Assembly: GCA_050084515.1 (NCBI GenBank)
Contig: CM114272.1
Location: forward strand, 36,766,001-36,830,000
Source of the DNA: Blasia pusilla
Taxonomy: Eukaryota; Marchantiophyta; Marchantiopsida; Blasiales
Direction: 5' to 3'
Length of the DNA stretch: 64,000 nucleotides
Shown: piece after piece, positions 1 to 11,299 of the stretch
How positions within the stretch are numbered: position 1 is the first letter of the stretch
Layout of the letters: every line of letters starts with the position of its first letter
The notes under the pieces: generated by a model
Database searches by the model: none
Told to the model about the DNA's origin: nothing
Seen by the model: the letters and a program-made list of their open reading frames with translations, nothing else
Made by a program: the position numbers and the translations under genes

Positions 1-861
1 CATGCGAATTGGAGCAATTCTCTGGGCTGATACCCTGGGAAGGCCGGAGGTGATGCGTTAGCTCAGATTATCTACGGCGCCCGGAACCCGAGTAAGCTCT
101 CCACTCACACAGTCACTACCCGTACTCTAAAGGTTTTCAGAAAGATTCTGTACTTCACTCGAGCTATTTCTAACCCGATTAGGCTTTTAAGAAAGAGAAG
201 AAAATCATGGAAGAAGTTCTCATCCTGACGTGCACGGTGCTCGCTCCCGTTTGTGACAGGCGGAAAACAGCCAATGACTTGGTATCCGAGAGCTTTCATG
301 CACATCCCCATGACAAGAATGAATATGCGACCGGATGCTTCCAAATCTTACCCGGGTAGGACATACCGATTCTATAGTCGAGATAGTGTGTACGAACACG
401 GCACGAACTCGGCAACGGCCTCAGTAACTTCACCCGTTCCGGTCCAGGAACTCTCTTCGCCCCCCACTGCAGCGCAGCAATTTTGCCCACATGATGACAT
501 GGGATTCTCACATAAGGATGTTGCAGCTTGCTCGGCTCTGGAGCTGACCGTGGAAGTGGCTGTGAAGAACAGCTACTGGCGGGAGGGCACGGACATCGTG
601 CTTCTGTATGCGACCCCATTGAACGCTTGGAGGGATGGGCTGCCGCTCAAACAGCTCATCAACTTTGTGCGGGTGGATGTGGCAGGCAACAATGTGGTCT
701 CAGTCAAGTTTCTTGTTCAGCCTTGCCGACATCTCACGACTGTGGACAGGCAGGGAATGAAGGTTTTGCACGTCGGCACACATACTCTTTCTGTTTCCAG
801 AGGTCCACTGTTGGAGAGTCAATTGGAAGTGTTAACAGTAGAGGTCACGTCCGCTTATTAG
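1..861 (+). pseudogene. GH3 beta-xylosidase-like, C-terminal fragment (copy 1)
   Basis: This is the C-terminal part of a plant GH3 beta-D-xylosidase/alpha-arabinofuranosidase-like enzyme, a family that trims xylan and arabinan in the cell wall. Bases 1-110 match the '[18 protein letters not shown]' stretch just before the end of the second GH3 domain, but one base is missing compared with the copy at 10,336. Bases 253-420 encode a degraded TWYPRAF...NMRPDASKSYPGRTYRFY segment. Bases 540-861 encode the fibronectin III-like tail (LTVEVAVKNSYWREGTD, PLKQLINFVRVDVAGNN, CRHLTTVDRQG) and end at a stop at 859-861. No catalytic domain is present in the window, and the frame is broken between the segments. 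The family assignment is from recognition of the motifs. It is a decayed duplicate and the left end is cut by the window. Confidence 0.8.
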
Positions 862-1477
862 GCATCGGGTTTTTCCGAGCGTCATCGTTGGAGATTGAGT
901 CGCCTGGAGGTGCTCGTTGTATCTACGGGTTGCAGATCTATTGGAGCTGCTCAAAGTAAGGCTCAATTACATCTGGAGATTTTCTTGGTTTAGATTTGAT
1001 TAGCTTAGCCTTGCCTTGCCTTCTTGCTCCATTGGCCCGTTCATGTCTGATTACCGGCCTCGGCATCCATCCGTCCGAGAACTGTAGAGTTCAAGCTTCT
1101 AGGCTTGGACTATCCATAGAAGTCATTAGCTTTGGATTTCCTCCATAGACGATGAAGCGGAATGTACATGCGTTGTGTGGATTCAAGGATTGTTCGTTGC
1201 GAAACAATAGCATAAGTCGCTGTCAGGATTTATCTACGAATAAATCTAGCGGATTTTTCTGGAGTTATTCGCTTCATGTCCTTTTCATGCACATGAATTT
1301 GTGGACCGCCTTCCAAGACGCCTGTAAGGCTTCCTTCCAGGGGAATGGAAGCCTTGAAGCGAAAGGCATCGTAATCTCGAGTTTTAGAGCAGCCACATGG
1401 AAGAAACTATGAATCCTCATTCCTTCACGATGGCAGACAAGTTATTTAATTTAGTCAAACAAGTTATTTAATCTAGT

Positions 1478-1690
1478 CCCTGGGTGCACATGGCACGAAG
1501 AATACCGTCAAGGACAACGAATCGGGAGTTACATTAAACTCTGAATTTTGACGCTTCTTAGAAACTCGACAGAAAGCTGTTTCCTTTCGAGAATGATCCT
1601 TCGGTCGAACCGGATATATCAGGAGGAGGAGACAAGAGAGCGATCCAGGAAAGCAGCAAATGTCGAGGGTAAGTGCACTACCCACCAACT
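1478..1690. repeat. Dispersed ~210-bp repeat, copy 1 (others 7,110-7,340 and 11,470-11,690)
   Basis: The segment begins near 'cacatggcacgaagaat' and ends near 'gagggtaagtgcac'. The same segment lies downstream of all three GH3 fragments and once in inverted orientation at 12,130-12,330. It probably travelled with the duplicated glycosidase gene, as its 3' flank. I see no convincing coding content. Confidence 0.75.
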
Positions 1691-2289
1691 CACTTTTTCG
1701 AGGCTATTGTCCTCTGCTCCTATCGTCAATCATGAGATTCAGAAAAGGGCCGGTTTACCACGGTCTCGTTGCACGTCCCGGTTTACACGTCCCGGTTTAC
1801 CACGGCCTCGTTATTTTCTTGCTGAAAGATTGCTCACTTCCTCCCAGATCTACGTGGTCGTCAGTCCACCGGCACAGGAGTGTTACAGATCTTGTCCACC
1901 GAGAAAGCTCGCAAGATGAGTTATTCATTTTGGATTCTGGGTCCACATGGGCCGGTTGCAAAAGTCGAGCACAAGAAAAGAGTCTAGCGCGTGGCAAAAA
2001 GCTCCTACAACGGCTTCTCTCAACTGCTTCTCTCAACTTTGAGACATTCCAATATGCTACGGAAGACCACAAGTTACCCTCGTAGTCCAAAATTGTTAAC
2101 CACATATTAAAGAGCAAGAGCAATATATGCGACAAGAACGAGGAAGGAACTCAAACAATGCCACACTATGATCGAGTAGTGTGGATGATCGAGTAGTGTG
2201 GAGGAACTACACTGAGTGCCTCCTACTCTTGTGGAGGACACTTCTAAGAAACTACTGATGTGATGCAAACTGGGAACATGATTCTTGGA

Positions 2290-2602
2290 TCACAAAGTCG
2301 TAAACTATAGTGATGCCCAACTGGTTTCCTTGTACACAACCTGCACACGTAAGTGATCCCCGTGATCTCTCAATAACTTTCGCTATAGCTCCAATTCGCT
2401 AAGAACCACAAACAAATTCAAAAGTAGAACCAAGAAGCACACACATAAGCTGCCCATTCTCGACAAATGCTGCCGACTCGCAAGTTAGATTGTCCATGTA
2501 TTCATGGAACAGCGTTTTGACGCAATTAAGAGAAGTAGAAGGGCATGAACGCGAATTAACCAACTCTGAAAATGTTAAAAGCAAAGACTTTTGGAAGAGC
2601 AC
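2290..2602 (-). pseudogene. Unidentified gene fragment, duplicated at 13.5-13.97 kb
   Basis: On the minus strand this stretch reads without stops over about 68 codons and includes FHEYMDNLTCE and AFVENGQLMCVL. The related copy at 13,800-13,970 keeps FHEYMDNLTCE in the same frame, although it has stops further on. Conservation of frame in a duplicate hints at a decayed exon. I do not recognise the protein family and assign no function. It could also be chance conservation of a non-coding repeat. Confidence 0.25.
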
Positions 2603-3204
2603 CTACCTACCTCCAATTCAAGTAAATTGGGAACTGAAGAAGTAAATTGGGAACTAAAGTTTGGGAATCTAGTTCTAAATGGGTTGCCCATGGCAGGATT
2701 CCGATTGCCTGATGGATACGGCCTCTACCAGAAGATCTGGACTTCAATGGGTTGTCGAGAGCATCATCCCCCGACTTCGGTGTATGGAATCCCCAACCTC
2801 CGGAGCTCCTGTGTGACAGACGCGAACTTTGCTCGCTTCCTTTCCATTCCGAAGTTGTTCTAATAAATTCTCCTGCCTCTCCACACCATAAGCACCACTT
2901 CTCCCTCGGCCGGCCTACCCCATTTCATAGACTCTTTCTGATCGCCAATTGCCTGCTCACTGCCTGCGGCAGAAGCCCCATTGGAAGCACCACTTTCGGA
3001 GACTATCCTTGTCCTTGAAAACTTGGTGAGTGGGCATCGCCTCTAGTCCAATTGCTCTTAAGGGTTCTCCACCGCCATATCCAGATGATGAAGGAATGAT
3101 CCCGGCTGCTGCCGGCACTGCTAGCTCCTATTCATTCAGATCCATGACCCTGCGGTTGCAAATAGGGCGGGAATCGACAGTGCCGGAAGTGGAACCGGCG
3201 ATGC
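2603..3204. other. No recognisable gene
   Basis: Short open stretches exist on the plus strand, but none resembles a known protein. The segment lies between the duplicated block and the glycine-rich pseudogene. Confidence 0.5.
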
Positions 3205-4010
3205 CGAACGTTTGGAGGCTTGGAGTCCTCCTCAGAGAGATTTTAGTCTCGAATTGCTGAGGTTCAATTATTTGACGCCGATGCTTGGATGTTAACTGGA
3301 AATTGTGCGAGGCTCAGAGCTGCGGATGATAATGGTACTTGAAGATCGATAATTATGGCAAGTCAAAATGAATTTGGCGGTAGGCTGATTTTTCTAATCT
3401 GAGATTGAAACTGCCACGACAAGTTACTGCTCTGGAGACGCGATAGAGGTACGCAATAGAGGTCATTAAGTTTTTCACAAAAAGCAAAGTACTAAATCCA
3501 TGGGCTGACACTAAGTTTTTCACATAAAGCAAAGTGCTAAATCCATGGGCTGATATATCCGTTCTCGCTCCAAACCTCTTATGACCTCTTTTTCTTTCCG
3601 TGTGTATGGAGTGTTAATTGCCTCTTTCTGTTCGAGTTCGTCGCTGGATGTCACAAGTTTTGGGCTGGCTGAGAAAATCTGCTATCAGATCATTTGCTCC
3701 GAGGTGGCATTGCGATGGGATTTCCAGATATGCAATTCGGAGCTTGATTAAATGTAGGCTGTGGTGTGGGAATTGGACTTGGCTATGGCCTAGGCAGGAG
3801 GTTTACGGACGGGTCGATATAGCAATATTGGACAGACGCCACAACGCAAAAGCAAGAGTAGTGGGTAAGTCTTTGTACACCACTGAAAACTTCCTCCTTG
3901 AGAAGCTTCCCGTTCCTTTAGCTCGACCCAGAAAATCTCTTTTCTGGGTCATGACCAGCGTGACCTGGATTAACATGGCGACGCTGGTATACCAATCTGG
4001 CAATTCTCGT
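3205..4010 (+). pseudogene. Decayed second copy of the glycine-rich protein gene at 14.2-15.5 kb
   Basis: The sequence matches the intron, exon 2 and downstream region of the minus-strand gene at 14,209-15,471, but on the opposite strand. Shared stretches include 'gttaactggaaattg' near 3,293 (intron) and the exon 2 codons for AMGFPDMQFGA, VGCGVGIGLGYGLG and QRKSKSSG at about 3,710-3,865. Exon 2 is broken: right after MQFGA the reading frame meets altered sequence and the glycine run is interrupted. The splice donor after SSG is preserved (GTAAGT). I could not find a copy of exon 1. This is a non-functional inverted duplicate. Confidence 0.75.
3467..3553. repeat. Tandem repeat, two 45-bp units
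   Basis: 'taagtttttcaca' through 'aaatccatgggctga' occurs twice head to tail, starting at 3,467 and 3,512, with a few mismatches. Confidence 0.9.
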
Positions 4011-4019
4011 CCGTACAGA

Positions 4020-5390
4020 TCCTCACAATCCTCCCACGGATTGTGAGAATGGGCTTAGGATGGTGGCCGTTTGGGTGGAGGTATCCATCCACAGACTCGT
4101 TCCTCCATTCTTACTTGGGAATGTTCATCTCCATGCTAAATCTTCACCTGTTGCATGAAGTGATTTGACAACCCTTTGTTGTAGAGGAAGTCCTCGAGAA
4201 TGCACTTACATTTTTCAAACTCATCTACGGAGAATGCATTTACATGGATGATTTAAAATGCCACTATGAAAGTTAGTTATAGGAAGTACTATGATCTGTT
4301 ATTTTAATTACTGATTATATCAGTATTTATGGGTTATATTAAATAACCCATAGTTAACTCTCATAATTATATTAATTACAATATTAATCACAGTTATATT
4401 AATTATCCCATAAGTAACTCATAAGAATAACTTAGCTCAAAAGAGACGAGAGAAACCTACGTGCCACGCCTTTTGGCTGGCTCGAAGCTCAAGCACTAAG
4501 GGGACGTGGAGGGCGGAATCTAGTGGGGAGAAACTTGGTCCATATGTGCTTGAGCCCTAATGCCGGAAGGATCTTAGTTTTCATTTCCGTATGTTATGCA
4601 AATTGATCAAAGTCCAGGCATGGTACTAAACTGCTCCAAATGAGGAGGCCAAAATAGAGCTGCCAAATCTTACATGAATCATTAAGAATCACCAAGTTCA
4701 AAATGAATCATACAAGAGTTGAGAAGCTAATAGGCAGATTCATCACACCAAACCAAGAAGATATGAATTCGGCAACTTGGGTAGAGATTGGACATTCCCA
4801 AGTATAAACGGTGGAAAGAGGCTATCCGCTTAGCATAGCCAAAACACTCTCCACTTCTGAAAAAAAGCGGCTCCCGTCCTTCAACTTTCTCCATGGAGAG
4901 CATTGATTCCATCTAGCATGTAGGGTGACCGGTACCGCTTTTACGGGTTAGATTGGTGTAGCATCGAGTTGGTGTAAACTTGCAACAAAAGCTCGCGCTT
5001 TCCTCAACTCCCAACATAAGTATCGAGATGAACAAGGGGCCAACCGTGAGAGGCCTGCAGGAGGGAGATAGCGTGGAAATTTCTGCGGCGTGCGATTTGA
5101 AGTCGAACATATGGCTTCAATGTTCAGGTTCTAACCCTCTAGAGCTTTCTCCGTCCGTGTACATGCGGCGCCCTCTAGCGCGAGTAACAGAAAGATCTGG
5201 AGCTGCAAGATCTTCCTGCTATGATTCTAGCCACGTCCAAGTGTTGAGCCTAGCGACGTAATCGTCCTCCTCAATTCTCGATCTTTGCAAATGTGTATGT
5301 GGTTGAATTTTGCAGGCGACAAAACAAGAGCTGTAGGATGGTAATTTGATAGAGATCGGAGAAGCTGTAGGTATTACACAAGTTCAACGT
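4020..5390. other. No recognisable gene; AT-rich core at 4,270-4,440
   Basis: An AT-rich block with repeated 'ttatattaatta' strings lies at 4,310-4,420. Open stretches at 4,913-5,260 on both strands match nothing I recognise. Confidence 0.5.
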
Positions 5391-6930
5391 ATCCAAGGCG
5401 GACGAGCGAGCGGACTCATGTGCACCTACAATGAACTCAACATTGAAACCTTCTCACCAACACAGCTAGAGGGTATTGGCTCGAGTATTTATATTAGATT
5501 ACGTCTGGAAGAAACTGCAAGTAGTACCAAGTTTCGTCTTTCATCAATACGCTTGCTCCGGAGGACTAGCTGGGAGGATCCTCCGTTGAGTACTGTACTG
5601 CAATGGAGTGACATGTTTCTGGAATTCAGTGCGCACCTCATGCACGAGACATGCCTTGATTTCTACCGTCTGTATTCTCACGTGGAGTAGCTGCAAGAAT
5701 ATGAACGCTCAAGTACGAGACGGATCTTATCCGCCCTCGCCAAGAATATTGTGCAATTGGAGCACATTGATAGCGCCTTGGGTCCAATTTCGTCTGGGGC
5801 TCCTCTACTGTAACCCTACGAACCAACTGTGGGGAGACTTCACCGAAAGCGACGTAAGCTCCAATGAACACTGCTCCAAAACAGTCACGATGTGCTTCCG
5901 CTCGCCAAGTCGGAACACACAGGCCGTCATCGGACCCAACACCAACGTCAGCATCCATGCGGGTAGCTAACTGTATTCAACTCGTCATGCAGCTCACACA
6001 ACGTTCATTCGAACGGAACACGTCCATCAGCGTTTCTTCAAAATGGATCCTACGCAGGGAAAGCGACCCGCGTACCGTCTGCCATGGTATCCAAAGAAAC
6101 CCTGAAAATATGTCACGCCTGCCCGGGGCTTGGCGAAATTGGCCCAGACTGTCCAGGATGTTGCCGGATGTGCTAACATGTCCTGCGAGCATGCCGATCT
6201 TGGCACCGCAGCAGACGCTGCAGTAAAAGCGGATGCAGTGATTTTTATCATGGGCCTGGGGCAGGCGTGATCAAGAACAAGAGGCGTTGGACAACCTGTT
6301 TAGTGTTACAGTTACCTAGGAAGCAGCAAGTCTTGATCAATGCTGCCCGTCGACATCACAGATTGCAAGTTGACAGGAGAATCGGAGCCCTCCGATGCGT
6401 TAGCTCAGATTATCTTTGGCGCCCAGAACCCGAGTAAGCCCTCCCGAGTCTCCACTGGTACACTACTCGTATTCAAGGTTTTAAGGAAGAAGCTGGATTC
6501 TGCACTTCACTTGAGCTATTTCCAACCGGTTCGTCTCTTCAAGAAAGAAAAGAAAAATAATGCAAAAAGTTCTCATCGCTGACGAGCACAGCAGCGATGA
6601 GGACTTGGTATCCGTGAGTTTCCCCGCACATCCCCATGAAAATAATGAATATGCGACCGGATGCTTCCAAATCTTATCTGGATTGGACATACCGATTCGA
6701 CAATCGAGATACTGTGTACGAATTCGGCGATGGCCTGACTTACAGTAACTTCACCCACTCCTTCACATCAGTTCCGGTCCAGGAACTCTCGTCGGTTGTA
6801 AACCCCAGTGCAACGAAGCAATTTTGCTCATATGATGCCATGGGATGATCAGGCAAGGATCTTGGCAGCTTGCTCGGATCTAGAGTTCACCGTGGAAGTG
6901 GCTGTGAAGAATAGCCACTGGTGGTGACTT
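5390..6930 (+). pseudogene. GH3 beta-xylosidase-like pseudogene (copy 2)
   Basis: Scattered but ordered GH3 segments appear in shifting frames. RASGLMCTYN lies at 5,403-5,432, the VQFRLGLL...NPT segment from 5,782, AVIGPNTN near 5,923, and the ADAVIFIMGLGQA-type segment around 6,220-6,265. ALAQIIFGAQNPS lies near 6,400, and the MNMRPDASKS...TVYEFGDGLTYSNF tail runs from 6,636 to 6,848, followed by the start of the Fn3-like domain to 6,930. The expected nucleophile segment (SDCDAV in plant homologues) between the first two landmarks is missing or unreadable. Several frameshifts and stops separate the pieces. It covers more of the gene than copies 1 and 3 but is clearly dead. The C-terminal part is best preserved. 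Confidence 0.8.
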
Positions 6931-7109
6931 TCAAGAGTAAATAGTTTTTTAAACGCGTCGTCGTAACGGACGTCTAGAAGGCTTCAAGCAAAATAGGCCA
7001 GCACAAGCTCCAGATTTATATTACCGACAGGGATGAAATTGTGAAGCCCCATCCTCCTCGCAGGCAAACAAATCATTCAATTTAGTCACTCGGTGAGAAA
7101 ATAGGATTC

Positions 7110-7340
7110 AAGTGGTACACATGGCACGAAGAATGTAGTCGAGTATAACGATTCTGGATTGAGATTAAATTCTGTATTTGGACGCTTATCAGGAAGTCGA
7201 GAGATCCAACGATGACTATGTGGCTCAACCGGAAGTATATATCTGGATACATCATGAGGAGAAGATAAGACAGCGATCCAGGACTGTCTAAATCTGAAAA
7301 GTAAAAAAATCTGGAGGGTAAGTGCACTATCCGACAATTT
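7110..7340. repeat. Dispersed ~210-bp repeat, copy 2
   Basis: Diverged copy of 1,478-1,690, again sitting downstream of a GH3 fragment. It starts near 'cacatggcacgaagaatg' and ends near 'gagggtaagtgcacta'. Confidence 0.75.
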
Positions 7341-7623
7341 ACAAATTTTAACCCTTGCACAGCGACTTTCTTTTTGCCATTTTTCTGTCGAATTTGATTA
7401 TACTAGCTAGGATGCTCGTGAGATACACCCGCAAAACTTAACATCAAAACTTAACCATAAAAATGAGTGGAGTGTGATAGTTTCAAGATATTATACTTGA
7501 AGTGGAGATCCAAGTACTAATCGGTGATCTCTTCTTATGCTGCCTCATCTTATGGAAGGGATGCGGCTGACAGCTCAGATGTGGAAAATGTGTGCAATCC
7601 AACATCGCAAAATGCCTCTTCAT

Positions 7624-8131
7624 AATGTTCGACCGGATGTTGATCCACTCACTCTCACGAGCGGATGGCCGACGAGTGCAAGCTCATACGATGATACGAG
7701 TGCGATCTATTGCAGCTCACTCAAAATACGAATCCACGAGTGCGATTTATTACAGCTCAGACCACTTTGGAAAGCTTTCAGCATTAGCTCCCCTCCAAAA
7801 CTCACATTTTGATGGCAACCATAAAATCCTCCATTACACTCTCCTCAGGACGGTTTGTGAAGGATGACCCAAATACCCTAAGGATGGTCTACTAGAGACT
7901 TTGTAACTCCGCCCAGATCTAATAATTGTAATTATATATCCAACGCCCTATTCCTAGTGAGATTAGATATATAATTCATCATCTCACTTTTCTTTTTTTT
8001 AAATTTCACTTCTTATAAAAGATTTTTCCACATCAAGGCCTTCCAAAAATAATAATAAACACAGATTCTCTAATTGTGGATGCGAGACGATTCTCATGCT
8101 CTAATAGTGGATTTGAGGTTTGAGTGACGGC
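7624..8131. repeat. ~500-bp direct repeat, left copy (partner 8,821-9,302)
   Basis: It runs from 'atgttcg...gatgttgatcc' to 'gatttgaggttt.agtgacggc' and is nearly identical to 8,821-9,302 over the last 300 bases. The pair flanks 689 bp of unique sequence, the layout of a small terminal-repeat element. However, I see no clear TG...CA ends or tRNA primer site, so an ordinary local duplication is equally possible. Confidence 0.85.
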
Positions 8132-8379
8132 ACCGACGGTTGTTGTGTGGGGACACTATGATATGATAACTTGGCTTATAGTAACTCCAAAATTACTTAT
8201 TATTTTGGATACAAGAGACATGATAATAAGAGAACTATGAAACACTTCGATGCAGTGGAGGAGGGGACTTATCGGGGCTCCACCAAGGATCGCGTCTCTT
8301 AAGGACCTCCGGAGGTTGGGATTGAATGCACCGAATTCGAGGATTCTACTCTGGACAGCCCTTTGCAGTCGAGATCTTC

Positions 8380-8418
8380 TTGTGGCCTCAGATCCTTCTT
8401 GTAGATCTGAGGCCACAA
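8380..8418. repeat. Perfect 15-bp hairpin
   Basis: TTGTGGCCTCAGATC (8,380-8,394) is followed after 9 bases by its exact reverse complement (8,404-8,418). It lies in the unique spacer between the two direct repeats. Confidence 0.9.
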
Positions 8419-8820
8419 TCGTCAGAGCAGCAAAAGGTGGGCAGAGCCTGGCAGGACTCTGACCGGCCGGGACCTTCACCACGGGAATTCAGACAGGGAA
8501 AAGCAACAGAAACGGTGAGAGGAGCGGCAGAGGATTTGCTGCGGACCTGTTGCGAGTTAGAAGAACGTCAAGGACGACACTGTGAAGGTGCAGGGAAGAG
8601 AAGGCAGCAATCAGGATCCCGAGGCTGAGGCGCAGATTGCTACCAATCACGCCAGGAGTCCCCGAACGCAAAGCGCAAAGGCAGTAGCTCCCGAGGTTGC
8701 ATCCGCAAGCGAATGGGGCCCAAAGCAGGACAGAAGGGAAGCAGCTCCTGGCCAGGTGTGCGGCACCGAATCAACCCAACATCGGCAGAATGCCGATGTT
8801 GGCATCCGAACATCGGCAGA

Positions 8821-9302
8821 ATGTTCGGATGTTGATCCACTCACTCTCACGAGCGGATGGCCGACGAGTGCGATCTCTCACAAGCGGATGGCCGAGGAAT
8901 GCAAGCTCATACGATGATACGAGTGCGACCTTTTGCAGTTCAGACCACTTTCGAAAGCTTTTGGCATTAGTTCTCCTCCAAAACTCACACTTTGATGGCA
9001 ACCATAAAATCTTCCATTAGACGGTTTGTGAAGGATGACCCAAATACCCTAAGGATGGTCTACTAGAGACTTTGTAACTCCGCCCAGATCTAATAATTGT
9101 AATTATATATCCAACGCCCTATTCCTAGTGAGATTAGATATATAATTCATGATCTCACTTTTCTTTTTTTTAAATTTCACTTCTTATAAAAGATTTTTCC
9201 ACATCAAGGCCTTCCAAAAATAATAATAAACACAGATTCTCTAATTGTGGATGCGAGACGATTCTCATGCTCTAATACAGGATTTGAGGTTTCAGTGACG
9301 GC
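8821..9302. repeat. ~480-bp direct repeat, right copy (partner 7,624-8,131)
   Basis: Right partner of the repeat pair. It differs from the left copy mainly by small indels in the first 200 bases. A short 'catcggcagaatg' sequence is itself repeated just upstream, at 8,781-8,823. Confidence 0.85.
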
Positions 9303-9553
9303 TCTATTTTGGGCCATTTTGGAGCCTCGTTTCCTCACAAGGACTATCTCCTTGTCCGAAATGAAAAATAACATCAACTATCTCCCCGTCTTCCCATCTA
9401 GACTCTGCGCCCTTGCCATCGTCAAGCTTCGAGCTCGCCTACAAAAAGGCACTTGCAGACCCAAAAGAAGCATTCTCCATTCTCACTACTCCCGACAGAA
9501 GCATTCTCCATTCTCATAAGTCTGGACATTTCTCTTGCAACCTTACTGAAATC

Positions 9554-10337
9554 ATGAGGTACACCAAGAAAATACTTCTGCCAGTTCTACTGGTATTGTG
9601 CCATGCAGTATTCAGGCAAGAGTATGCTTGTCATGTCGAACAGGAGTACCCGTTCTGCAACAAAGCGCTACCAATTATGGACAGAGTAGAGGATTTACTA
9701 GGCAGATTGATCACGGAAGAGAAGATTGAGCTGCTTGTCAACTCGGCAGCTGGTGTGGCAGCTGGTGTGTCGAGGCTGGGCGTTCCCCACTATGAATGGT
9801 GGAACGAAGCGCTCCACGGGGTGGCCAACAGTCCCGGCGTCAGCTTCGACGGTGCCATCAGAGCGGCCACGAGCTTTCCCCAGCCGATTCTCACCGCGGC
9901 GTCCTTCAACGTCTCGCTGTTCAACAAAATTGGCCAGGTAAGGAAGTACAGACTTTGAAGATGTTGTGTTCCGCGGGGACCGTCGCCCCGTCGAGATGTA
10001 TACGCTGGTGTGTACATGGTGACGTGACTCACTCGTGTGCGAGTTGTTTTCCACTCAGGTGATTTCCACAGAAGCTCGAGCTTTTCACAACTATGGTCTG
10101 GCCGGACTCACGTTCTGGACTCCCAACATAAATATCTTCCGGGATCCCAGATGGGGAAGGGGCCAAGAGACTCCCGGGGAAGATCCGTTGATTACTGCTT
10201 GCTATGCCGAGTATTTCGTGCAGGAGGGAGACTACGATAGAAATTCCAGCGCCGCAACGCCCGAAAAGCTCAAATTGTCGGCCTGCTGCAAGCACTTTGC
10301 AGCGAACGATTTGGAGATTTGGAGATTGCAAAGTTGA
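9554..10337 (+). pseudogene. GH3 beta-xylosidase-like, N-terminal two exons (copy 3, truncated)
   Basis: Exon 1 (9,554-9,937) starts at an ATG followed by a hydrophobic signal-peptide-like stretch (KKILLPVLLVLCHAV). It then has plant GH3 landmarks: EEKIELLVN, GVSRLGVPHYEWWNEALHGV and ATSFPQPILTAASFN. The donor is GTAAGG at 9,938 and the acceptor CAG ends at 10,058, phase 0. Exon 2 continues with [39 protein letters not shown] and [11 protein letters not shown]. The match stops at 'DLEIW' near 10,320, where the sequence jumps, with a frame change, to '[12 protein letters not shown]', which belongs a few hundred residues further on. The nucleophile Asp region and most of domain 2 are therefore deleted. 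An active product is not expected. The earlier in-frame ATG at 9,413 lies before the signal peptide and is less likely the start. Confidence 0.85.
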
Positions 10338-10885
10338 CAAGCGAATCGGAGCAATTCTCTGGGCTGGATACCCTGGCCAGGCCGGAGGTGATGCGTTAGC
10401 TCAGATTATCTACGGCGCCCGGAACCCGAGTAAGCTCTCCACTCACACCACACTCACTACCCGTACTCTAGAGGTTTTCAGAAAGCACCTAGATTCTGTA
10501 CTTCACTCGAGCTATTTCTAACCCGATTAGGCTCTTAAGAGAAGAAAATCATGCAAGAAGTTCTCATCCTGACGTGCGCGGTGCTCGCTCCCGTTTGTGA
10601 CAGGCGGAAGTGACCGTGGAAGTGGTTGCGAGCGTATGCGAGCCCGCCGAACGCTGGGAGGGACGCGCTGCCGCTCAAGCAGCTCATCATCTTTGTGCGG
10701 GTGGATGTGGCAGGAAACAATGTGGCCTCAGTCAAGTTTCAGCCTTGCCGACATCTCACGACTGTGGACAGGCAGGGAATGACGGTTTTGCCCGTCGGCA
10801 CACATATTCTTTCTGTTCCCAGAGGTCCACTGTTGGAGAGTCCGTTGGAAGAGTGGACAAAAGAGGTCACGTCCTCTTATTAGAC
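10338..10885 (+). pseudogene. GH3 beta-xylosidase-like C-terminal fragment (copy 3)
   Basis: The segment [20 protein letters not shown] (about 10,340-10,400) is followed by a frame-broken stretch. The Fn3-like tail then runs from about 10,655 to 10,883 (PLKQLIIFVRVDVAGNN, CRHLTTVDRQGMTVLPVG) and ends at a stop. It is close to copy 1 but lacks that copy's TWYPRAF-NMRPDASKS section. It belongs to the same broken locus as 9,554-10,337, joined after an internal deletion. Confidence 0.8.
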
Positions 10886-11299
10886 ATCGGGTTTTTCCGA
10901 GCGTCATCGTTGGAGATCGAGTCTACTGGAGGTGCTCGTCGTATCTGCGGGGTGTAGATCTATTGGAGGTGCTCATAGTATGACTTGGTTTAGATCTTAT
11001 TAGCTTAGCCTTGCCCTGCCTTCTGGCTCCATAAGCCCCTCCATGCCTGATTACTGGCCTCGGCATCCATCCGTCGGAGAACTGTAGAGTTCAGCTTCTA
11101 GGCTTGGACTATCCGTGGAAGCCATTAGCTTTGGATTTCCTTCAGAGATGATGAAGCGGAATGTACATGTGTTGTGTGGATTGTTCGTTGCGAATCAATA
11201 CCATAAGTCGCTGTCACGATTTATCTATGAATAAATCGAGCGGATTGTTATGGAGTTATTCTCTTCATGTCCTTTTCATGCACATGAATTTGTGGACCG

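Larger units (their letters stand above)
1..2600. repeat. Segmental duplication, copy A (partner 10,336-13,970)
   Basis: Long collinear stretches recur at 10,336-13,970: the GH3 tail, the segment at about 985-1,320 (11,000-11,300 in copy B), the segment at 1,795-2,060 (12,840-13,150) and the segment at 2,150-2,595 (13,270-13,970). Copy B is longer because it holds extra inserted sequence at 11.7-12.8 kb. Similarity is high but with many substitutions and small indels, so the duplication is not recent. Confidence 0.85.

Noticed and set aside
9413-9553. Earlier in-frame ATG for the GH3 copy 3 protein
   Set aside because: It would put 47 polar residues ahead of a good signal peptide. The ATG at 9,554 fits family structure better.
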